Assembly (NCBI GenBank): GCA_019348445.1
Contig: JAHWJK010000070.1
Span: 1-8,612, forward strand
Length of the DNA stretch: 8,612 nucleotides
DNA from: Actinomycetota bacterium
GTDB taxonomy: Bacteria; Actinomycetota; CADDZG01; WHSQ01
Reading direction: 5' to 3'
A program made the translations under genes and the position numbers. Below the pieces are notes generated by a model. It was not told the DNA's origin. It did no database searches and was given only the letters and a program-made list of their open reading frames with translations. Of this stretch, positions 1 to 5,235 are shown in pieces. Every line of letters begins with the position of its first letter. Within the stretch, counting starts at the first letter, position 1.

Positions 1-404
1 TGGAGACGCTCGCGCGCCTCGGCTCCAAGCACGTCGTTGCGTTCCACGGAGACCGCGGGTTGGACGAGCTCGCAACGTCGGGACCGTCTCGCGTCGTCGA
101 ACTCAAAGACGGGGCGACGTCCGAGTGGACGATCGATCCGGCCGAGCTCGGTCTCGATCCGGCGCCCCTGGAAGCGATCGCAGGTGGCGACGCGGCCGAG
201 AATGCGGCCGCGATCCGGGCGCTGGTCGCGGGGGAGAAGGGGCCGAAGCGCGATGTCGTCGTCCTGAACGCCGCCGCCGGTCTGATCGCGGCCGGGCGCG
301 TGGACGAAATGGTGGCTGGTCTTGCGATGGCCGCCGAGTCGATCGACTCAGGCGGAGCGTCCCGCGTCCTCGACCTCCTGATCGAAGCATCGAACGATAC
401 GTAG
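1..404 (+). CDS. trpD: Anthranilate phosphoribosyltransferase, C-terminal part (5' end outside window)
   Basis: This is the 3' end of a gene that enters from the left. The reading frame starts at base 3 and is open to a TAG at 402-404, followed at once by a second in-frame TAG. The visible 133 residues match the C-terminal half of TrpD, which transfers a phosphoribosyl group from PRPP to anthranilate in tryptophan synthesis. Recognisable blocks are the HGDRGLDELATSGPSRVVEL strand region, the GGDAAENAAAIRALVAGEKG segment and the RDVVVLNAAAGLIAAG helix, followed by the DSGGASRVLDLL ending typical of the family. A TTG at 60 is an internal Leu codon and not a start. The PRPP-binding N-terminal part lies outside the window. 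The gene converges on the nuclease gene at 503-2038, an arrangement I recall from mycobacteria (trpD/Rv2192c beside Rv2191). No other trp gene is present here. Confidence 0.93.
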   Translation, partial: ETLARLGSKHVVAFHGDRGLDELATSGPSRVVELKDGATSEWTIDPAELGLDPAPLEAIAGGDAAENAAAIRALVAGEKGPKRDVVVLNAAAGLIAAGRVDEMVAGLAMAAESIDSGGASRVLDLLIEASNDT

Positions 405-419
405 TAGGCGCGAGATCTA

Positions 420-473
420 GCGGTCAGCGCGGTCAGCGCGGTACGCGCTTACCGCATCGACCGCATCGACCGC
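420..473. terminator. Long imperfect hairpin from 9-bp tandem repeats; candidate bidirectional terminator
   Basis: Arm 1 (420-442) is two and a half copies of GCGGTCAGC. Arm 2 (451-473) is two and a half copies of ACCGCATCG. Arm 2 matches the reverse complement of arm 1 at 17 of 23 positions, with the mismatches in two symmetric 3-nt internal loops, around an 8-nt loop (443-450). It sits between two convergent genes, 15 nt after the trpD stop and 29 nt beyond the nuclease stop, where a two-way terminator would be expected. There is no T-run on either side, so intrinsic termination in the classical sense is uncertain. Actinobacterial terminators often lack the U-tract. Confidence 0.5.
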
Positions 474-480
474 ATCGACC
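451..480. repeat. 9-bp direct tandem repeat (ACCGCATCG, 3.3 copies)
   Basis: Three exact head-to-tail copies of ACCGCATCG lie at 451-459, 460-468 and 469-477, followed by ACC. A second 9-bp repeat, GCGGTCAGC, lies just upstream at 420-428 and 429-437, with a degenerate third copy at 438-446. The two arrays are in partial inverted relation and form the arms of the hairpin described separately. The repeats are non-coding. Confidence 0.8.
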
Positions 481-502
481 ACACGGATGTACGGGTAAGG
501 CA

Positions 503-2038
503 TTACTCGCGATCTCGGGTCTTGAAGCGGAGTCGCACGCCTAGGGCGACGGGCAACGCGAGTTCGCCCCTAACCGAGACGACACTTGCCCCTTCGCCGC
601 GGTTCCGCAGCCACGAGCTCAGCACCTTCCATTCGTCGGCGGCCGGATCGCCCGGTGAGTCGAGGCACCCTCGCCTGAAGCGAAGCTCCTTTCCGCCGAC
701 TTCGATGACGAGCTCTTCACATGCCGCCCACGCATCGGCTTCTATGCCTCGCATCAGCGTTCGTTCCAGAAGCGCGCCCCGATCGCGGATCTCGGCCGCT
801 TCTTCGTAGCGTTCCTGCCGGGCAAGTCGGTTCATCCTTTCGACCAGGGCGTCCAGTACCGCAGCCGGGTCGGATGTGATCGCTTCGGCCAGGCGCACGA
901 CCTCTTCGTGAACGGAATCCGGCCCCACGCACGTGCCCAGATCGGCGAACACGCATCCGTGACACTTCTTGGGCTCGGTGCAGCGATGGATGCGCGCCGC
1001 ATCGCGTAGCGCTTCGATCAGGGCCCGCGCGGGTCGCAGCGACGGATACGGCCCGAGATAGAGCGCACCATCGTCCTTCGGCGAACGGGTCGTCGAAACT
1101 TTTGGATTACGGCCCCGGGCGATCTTGACGAACCACGTGCCCGACCTCTTGCCCGTCCGGTTGTAGCTGGGCATGTCTCGCGCGATCTCGCGCGCCTCCG
1201 CGATCTCGGCTTCGAGCAACGTGTCGTAGCAGTCGTAGTCGACGCGCTGCGTCTCGCGTAAGAGGTTGCGGATCTTCCGCCGAGGATCGCCGTAGAAGTA
1301 GGACCTCACGCGGCTGCGGAGGTCGCTCGCCTTGCCCACGTACAGCGTCCGCCCGTCGTTCCCGATGAACCGGTAGACGCCGACGCCCCTCGGGACGCGG
1401 TCGCACAGCGAGATCTTCTTGAACGTCCCGTCGAGGCGCGTGGCCGAGATCTGCATGAGGTCCTCGAGCGTCGTCACGCCGAATCCTGCAACGCGTTCGA
1501 TCAGGTGGTGCAGCACGTCGATCGTGGCGAGCACGTCTGGATAGGCCCGGTGACTCGGCTTGTGAGCGCAGCGGAGGTGGCGCGCCAGCGTCTCGAGGCG
1601 GTTGTTCGGGACCTCCCCGGCAAGGATCTTCCGAGCGAGGGTCGCGGTATCGACGACCGCGTTCGAGAGCCGCGGATACGCGGCACGTTCCAGGGCGACG
1701 TTCAGGAACGAGACGTCGAAGCGAGCGTTGTGGGCGACGATCACGCTTCCCTTGACGAACTCGAGCAGGTTCGGGAGGACCGTCTCGATCGGCGGAGCTT
1801 CGGCCACCGTCACCTGGTCGATCCCCGTCAGCATCGAGATATAGGCGGGGATGTGGCAGTTCGGATTGACGAGGCTGTGGAACGTCCCGACCACCTCGCC
1901 GCGGCGGACCTTGCAGGCGCCGACCTCGGTGATGGCGCAGTCGGTGGGAGAACCTCCCGTAGTCTCCAGGTCGACCACGCAGAACGTGACCGCAGACAGC
2001 GGCGTACCGAGGTCTTCGAAGCTCCGCTGCCGATGCAT
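503..2038 (-). CDS. DEDDh 3'-5' exonuclease fused to UvrC/Cho-like GIY-YIG endonuclease with UvrB/C motif
   Basis: A 511-aa protein from the ATG at 2038 (519 aa from the ATG at 2062). The N-terminal ~170 residues are a DnaQ-like exonuclease: motif I DLET (D23, E25), motif II HNARFD (D108) and motif III HRAYPD (H163, D168), so it is the DEDDh type and its acidic and His residues are all present. Next comes a GIY-YIG domain, GVY at 220-222 and YVG at 233-235 with R241, as in UvrC and Cho. A four-Cys segment follows (C353, C359, C362, C370), then a UVR helix-pair motif at about 396-430 (RYEEAAEIRDR). The UvrC RNase H-like domain and HhH repeats are absent, so a Cho-like single incision plus exonuclease trimming in DNA repair is inferred. 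This architecture is characteristic of actinobacteria. The start at 2038 is chosen because a LexA box and promoter cover the 2062 ATG. Stop is TAA at 505-503. Confidence 0.9.
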   Translation of the reverse strand: MHRQRSFEDLGTPLSAVTFCVVDLETTGGSPTDCAITEVGACKVRRGEVVGTFHSLVNPNCHIPAYISMLTGIDQVTVAEAPPIETVLPNLLEFVKGSVIVAHNARFDVSFLNVALERAAYPRLSNAVVDTATLARKILAGEVPNNRLETLARHLRCAHKPSHRAYPDVLATIDVLHHLIERVAGFGVTTLEDLMQISATRLDGTFKKISLCDRVPRGVGVYRFIGNDGRTLYVGKASDLRSRVRSYFYGDPRRKIRNLLRETQRVDYDCYDTLLEAEIAEAREIARDMPSYNRTGKRSGTWFVKIARGRNPKVSTTRSPKDDGALYLGPYPSLRPARALIEALRDAARIHRCTEPKKCHGCVFADLGTCVGPDSVHEEVVRLAEAITSDPAAVLDALVERMNRLARQERYEEAAEIRDRGALLERTLMRGIEADAWAACEELVIEVGGKELRFRRGCLDSPGDPAADEWKVLSSWLRNRGEGASVVSVRGELALPVALGVRLRFKTRDRE

Positions 2039-2052
2039 GATCGAGGACGATA

Positions 2053-2068
2053 GCGAACACATGTTCGA
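2053..2068. promoter_or_regulatory. LexA (SOS) box, CGAAC-N4-GTTCG
   Basis: The core CGAACACATGTTCG at 2054-2067 is a perfect inverted repeat of CGAAC/GTTCG with a 4-bp centre. This is the LexA operator form known from Bacillus and mycobacteria. Against the wider mycobacterial form TCGAAC-N4-GTTCGA, 11 of the 12 defined positions match; only base 2053 differs. It lies between the putative -35 and -10 of the nuclease gene and directly next to a -10-like GATAAT of the divergent phosphatase operon. A DNA-repair nuclease as the target makes biological sense: the E. coli GIY-YIG nuclease gene cho is itself SOS-induced. LexA binding is inferred. Confidence 0.75.
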
Positions 2069-2072
2069 TAAT
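2067..2072 (+). promoter_or_regulatory. Putative -10 element of the phosphatase operon
   Basis: GATAAT matches TATAAT at 5 of 6 positions and lies 19 nt before the ATG at 2092. No convincing -35 is seen in the 16-19 bp range upstream. Initiation near 2079 would leave a leader of about 12 nt, too short and too pyrimidine-rich for a Shine-Dalgarno sequence. The element overlaps the last bases of the LexA box. Confidence 0.3.
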
Positions 2073-2091
2073 TCAAGCCTTTCCCGCTCCC

Positions 2092-3849
2092 ATGGCTGAC
2101 GCCGCCGACATCCAGCGCGCGGGCGAGGGCGTCGACGAGCTCGAGAAGACGCTGAAGTCGGTCCGCGAGGACTCCGAGGTCGCCCACGTCCTCCTGTCCC
2201 TGGCGGGGGTCCTCGCCGAGGTGGGTCCCGTTGAAGCGACTCTCGAGAAGGCGGTCAGGGTGAGCGCCGAGATCATGCGTGCAGACCGCGCCTTCGCCGT
2301 CACCGTCGGAGCGGGCGACCGGCTCGAGATCAGGGCGCACGTCGGTTTCGACGCCGACGGGTTCGATCTGTTGCGGCAGCGGACGTCGAGTCCGGGCGGT
2401 CTCGGCCTCCTCCGCTCCGCGATCTCGGAACGTGAGCCGCTGCTGATCGACGACGCCGTGAACGATCCCCGGGTGGAGCCTGATGAAGCGCACAAGTACG
2501 GGGTCCGCGGCTTCGTCGGTATCCCGCTCAGCCGCTGGGGCGAGGATTTCGGCGGCATCGCGTTGGAGTACACGCATCCCAAGACGTTCTCCGCGCGCGA
2601 TGTTTCGCTGGTGCAGGGCATCTCGCGCCAGATCGGCGTTGCCATCGTCAATGCCCGCCGCTTCAATCTGATGAGCGGACTGCGCGCGTTCGGCCTGACG
2701 CTCGCGTCGAGGTTGAGTTTGACCAGCGTCGTCGATCAGGTCGTGTGGGGCGCGGTCTCGCTGCTCGGGGGTGACGTCGCCGGCGTGTATTTCCTCGACG
2801 CAACGAATCGGGCCCTGGTGGCGTCGGGTGGGCTCGATCCCGACGACGACCTGGGCGAACGATTCGCACGCATCGATCTCGAAGTGGATCCGTGGCGCGC
2901 GCTGACGCAAGGGCGCCCCGTGGTGGTTCGCGATCTGGACAATGCACCCGCGCAGCTGCACGCGGTCGCCGCTCCGATCCCAGGAGAAGACAGCCCGATG
3001 CTCGGCGCGGTCGTCGTGTTCTTCCAGCGACCGCTCGGCGTCGGCCCCGACGAGATGGAAGCGCTGAGCGTCCTTGCGGGTCAGGCGGGGATGGCGATAG
3101 AGAACGCGAACCGCTTCGAACGGCAGCGTCGCGTCGCGCGGAGTCTTCAGGCCGGGTTGCTCTCGACCGAGATGCCGCAGCTGGAGAACTTCGAGGTTGC
3201 GGCGGTCTACGAGCCGGCCAGCGGCGAGGCCGATGTCGGCGGTGACTTCTTCGACGTCTACAGCCTCGGGAACGAGCGATACGCGGTGGTCGTGGGAGAC
3301 GTGTCGGGTAAGGGGGCCGAGGCCGCGGCCCGGACGGCGATGGCGAAGTACATGTTGCGCGCGTTCACGATCCGCAATCCGAATCCGGCCTCCGCGCTCT
3401 ACTACCTGAACAACGCGCTCGCCCACGATCTCGAGGCAGACAGGTTCGCGACGCTGGTCTACGGCGTCTTCGACAGCGGCTCGAGACGATGGACGATCGC
3501 GCGCGGCGGCCACCCGCCGCCGTTGCTGTACCGGGCGTCGACCGGAAAAGTGACCGCGTACGAGGAGTTGATCGGGTCGATCCTCGGAGCGTTCGAGGAC
3601 ATGGAATTCGAAGAAGGAAGCTTCGTCATGGAACCCGGCGACGTCTTCCTGATCTACACCGACGGGCTGATCGAGACTCGCAACGACGAGGGGCTGTTCT
3701 ACGGCCGCCGGAGGATCGAAGAGATGCTCAAGCGATTCGCCTCGGAGCTCTCGCCGCCGGACCTCACGTTGCGCATGTACCAGGACGCGCAGCAATTCGG
3801 AGTCGTCAGCGACGACACGGTCATCTTCGCGATGAGGTGTGTCGGTTGA
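2092..3849 (+). CDS. GAF-GAF-SpoIIE PP2C-type serine phosphatase (RsbU-like)
   Basis: A 585-aa soluble signalling protein. A short helical N-terminus is followed by a GAF domain at about 30-195, a second, more divergent GAF domain at about 205-345, a linker helix, and a SpoIIE/RsbU-type PP2C phosphatase domain at about 350-585. Metal-binding and core motifs are visible: DVGGDFFD (381-388), GDVSGKG (402-408), ARGGHPPP (470-477, usually ANAGHPPP), YTDGLIET around D524 and SDDTV with D574/D575. No transmembrane segment is seen. Such proteins dephosphorylate STAS-type anti-anti-sigma factors and so release alternative sigma factors; GAF ligands are unknown. No anti-sigma or STAS gene is in the window, so its partner lies elsewhere. 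The gene has no Shine-Dalgarno sequence and heads a run of four close-packed genes. It is divergent from the nuclease gene across a LexA box. Confidence 0.92.
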   Translation: MADAADIQRAGEGVDELEKTLKSVREDSEVAHVLLSLAGVLAEVGPVEATLEKAVRVSAEIMRADRAFAVTVGAGDRLEIRAHVGFDADGFDLLRQRTSSPGGLGLLRSAISEREPLLIDDAVNDPRVEPDEAHKYGVRGFVGIPLSRWGEDFGGIALEYTHPKTFSARDVSLVQGISRQIGVAIVNARRFNLMSGLRAFGLTLASRLSLTSVVDQVVWGAVSLLGGDVAGVYFLDATNRALVASGGLDPDDDLGERFARIDLEVDPWRALTQGRPVVVRDLDNAPAQLHAVAAPIPGEDSPMLGAVVVFFQRPLGVGPDEMEALSVLAGQAGMAIENANRFERQRRVARSLQAGLLSTEMPQLENFEVAAVYEPASGEADVGGDFFDVYSLGNERYAVVVGDVSGKGAEAAARTAMAKYMLRAFTIRNPNPASALYYLNNALAHDLEADRFATLVYGVFDSGSRRWTIARGGHPPPLLYRASTGKVTAYEELIGSILGAFEDMEFEEGSFVMEPGDVFLIYTDGLIETRNDEGLFYGRRRIEEMLKRFASELSPPDLTLRMYQDAQQFGVVSDDTVIFAMRCVG

Positions 3850-4052
3850 GCTATCGCTGCGATGCGTGCGGGAACAAGACGCGCTTCGATGTCTTCGAGA
3901 CGAAGAAGGTTCGAGGCTTTCACCATTTCACGCTCGCGGGCGAAGTCACGATCGAAGAGGAAGAGGTTCTCGCGCGTGACGTAGAGCGCGTCGTCTGTCG
4001 CTGGTGTGGATCGGCCGACCAGATCGTGGAGGAGGAATCGGCCACCCAATGA
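3846..4052 (+). CDS. Small zinc-ribbon protein (68 aa), function unknown
   Basis: The TTG start at 3846 overlaps the phosphatase stop (TTGA: TTG 3846-3848, TGA 3847-3849). GAGGTG at 3834-3839 gives a well-placed Shine-Dalgarno, 8 nt of spacing after GAGG. The 68-residue product has two Cys pairs, CDAC (C5, C8) near the N-terminus and CRWC (C51, C54) near the C-terminus, the layout of a zinc ribbon. Between them is a likely beta-sheet region with two adjacent His residues and an acidic run of four Glu. The tail is acidic. It is not a DNA-binding family I recognise, so only metal binding is proposed. Overlap with the phosphatase gene suggests coupled translation. The gene is real rather than a frame shadow: the reading frame is distinct, the Cys pairs are well spaced, and it fills the gap between two tightly packed genes. 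Confidence 0.75.
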   Translation: MSYRCDACGNKTRFDVFETKKVRGFHHFTLAGEVTIEEEEVLARDVERVVCRWCGSADQIVEEESATQ

Positions 4053-4059
4053 CGCTCCA

Positions 4060-5235
4060 GTGACCGGGCCCCTCGAAGACGTCCGGATCCTCGATCTGAC
4101 CCGCTTGCTTCCGGGCGGCTACGCGACCCTGCTGTTGGCGGACCTCGGCGCCGACGTGGTGAAGATCGAAGAGCCGGGGAAGGGCGATTACATCCGGTGG
4201 ACGCCACCGATCGTCGGCGAGTTCTCCGCCGCGCACATCGCGCTGAACCGCAACAAGAGGTCGATGACGCTCAATCTCAAGAGCGAACAGGGCCGTGACA
4301 TCTTCCGCGACCTCGCATCTAGCGCCGACGTCGTCATCGAATCGTTCCGGCCGGGCGTTATGGACCGGCTCGGCGTGGGGTGGGACGCGCTGCGCGAGGC
4401 GAATCCCGGTCTCGTCTATTGCGCGATCAGCGGTTACGGACAGACCGGGCCGCGGGCGCTCGTAGCGGGACACGACGTGAACTACATCGGTTACGCGGGA
4501 GTGCTCGGGATCAACGGAGAGGAAGGCGGCCGGCCGGTCATCCCCGGGGTCCAGATCGGCGACCTGGCCGGAGGCGGGATGGCCGCCGCGGTCGCGGTGC
4601 TCGCCGCCCTGTTCAGGAAGAACGTCACGGGCGAAGGCGACTTCTGCGATGTCTCCATGGCCGACGGGGCTCTGTCGTGGCTCACGATCCATGCGGGCAA
4701 TTTCGTAGCGACCGGAGAAGATCCTCAACGCGAGTTGATGCACCTGTCCGGTCGCTATCCCTGCTATCGCGTCTATCCGGCCGCCGATGGTCATCTGAGC
4801 GTCGGCGCGCTCGAGCCACAGTTCTGGTCCGAGCTGTGCGCTGCGATCGAGCGCCCCGATCTAGCCGACGATGCGTTCGCGACAGGGGAGCGGAGGAACG
4901 AGGTCGTCGCCGAGCTCGAGACTCTGTTCGCGCAGAAGACGCGGGCCGAATGGATGTCGGTCTTCGCCGGGCGCGACGTTTGTGTCGGCCCGGTCAACTC
5001 GTTCTCGGAGACCTTCGCAGACGAGCAGTTCGCGGCCCGAGACATGATCTTCGAGGCCGAGGTCCCGGGGGCCGGGCCGTGGACACATGTCGGCAACCCG
5101 CTAAAGGTTGGATCGGCATCTCCGTCGGAGATGCGCCTGCCGCCTCCGAAGATGGGCGAGCACACCGCCGCACTCCTCGCCGAGCTCGCGATGTCGGACC
5201 GGATCGAGGAGCTGCGGGGCAACGGGGTCGTCTGA
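4060..5235 (+). CDS. CaiB/BaiF-family enzyme, probable alpha-methylacyl-CoA racemase
   Basis: A 391-aa protein from GTG at 4060. The first residues (TGPLEDVRILDLTRLLPGGY) and LADLGADVVKIEEPGKGDYIR are hallmark N-terminal blocks of family III CoA transferases and racemases. The three residues used by alpha-methylacyl-CoA racemase (His126, Asp156, Glu241 in the M. tuberculosis enzyme) line up with H138 (GHDVNY), D168 (IGDLAGG) and E252 (GALEPQFW) at nearly the same spacings. This favours a racemase that interconverts (2R)- and (2S)-methyl-branched acyl-CoAs, as in branched-chain lipid breakdown, over a formyl-CoA-type transferase, which needs only the Asp. Exact substrate is unknown. The start is set by homology; the frame stays open upstream to 4006, but that stretch overlaps the zinc-ribbon gene and does not look like the family. 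There is no close Shine-Dalgarno, and the gene begins 7 nt after its neighbour's stop. Confidence 0.9.
   Translation: MTGPLEDVRILDLTRLLPGGYATLLLADLGADVVKIEEPGKGDYIRWTPPIVGEFSAAHIALNRNKRSMTLNLKSEQGRDIFRDLASSADVVIESFRPGVMDRLGVGWDALREANPGLVYCAISGYGQTGPRALVAGHDVNYIGYAGVLGINGEEGGRPVIPGVQIGDLAGGGMAAAVAVLAALFRKNVTGEGDFCDVSMADGALSWLTIHAGNFVATGEDPQRELMHLSGRYPCYRVYPAADGHLSVGALEPQFWSELCAAIERPDLADDAFATGERRNEVVAELETLFAQKTRAEWMSVFAGRDVCVGPVNSFSETFADEQFAARDMIFEAEVPGAGPWTHVGNPLKVGSASPSEMRLPPPKMGEHTAALLAELAMSDRIEELRGNGVV

Larger units (their letters stand above)
2047..2076 (-). promoter_or_regulatory. Putative promoter of the DEDD/GIY-YIG nuclease gene
   Basis: On the minus strand, TTGAAT (2076-2071) and TATCGT (2052-2047) resemble -35 and -10 hexamers, each with 4 of 6 consensus bases, separated by 18 bp. 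Transcription would begin about 6-8 nt after the -10, at or within a few bases of the ATG at 2038, giving a leaderless or near-leaderless mRNA. That fits the lack of a Shine-Dalgarno sequence before this ATG and is common in actinobacteria. The LexA box lies wholly within the spacer. Confidence 0.5.

Noticed and set aside
2853..2867. CGAACGATTCG-like sequence as a second LexA box
   Set aside because: The half-sites are separated by the wrong distance and it lies inside the phosphatase coding region.
1828..3795. A 655-codon open frame on the minus strand, antisense to the GAF-SpoIIE phosphatase
   Set aside because: Long antisense frames are common in high-GC DNA. It has no recognisable motif, is rich in Arg/Glu/Asp/His as expected of a shadow frame, and overlaps both the phosphatase and the nuclease genes, which have clear family motifs.
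3946..4794. A 282-codon minus-strand frame opposite the racemase gene
   Set aside because: No motif or ribosome-binding site seen, and the sense strand encodes a clear CaiB-family protein.
4380..5234. Upstream in-frame extension of the NYN-domain gene, reaching back to 4380
   Set aside because: The extension is an Arg/Gly-rich shadow of the racemase gene. The ATG at 5235, overlapping the racemase stop, is the natural start.
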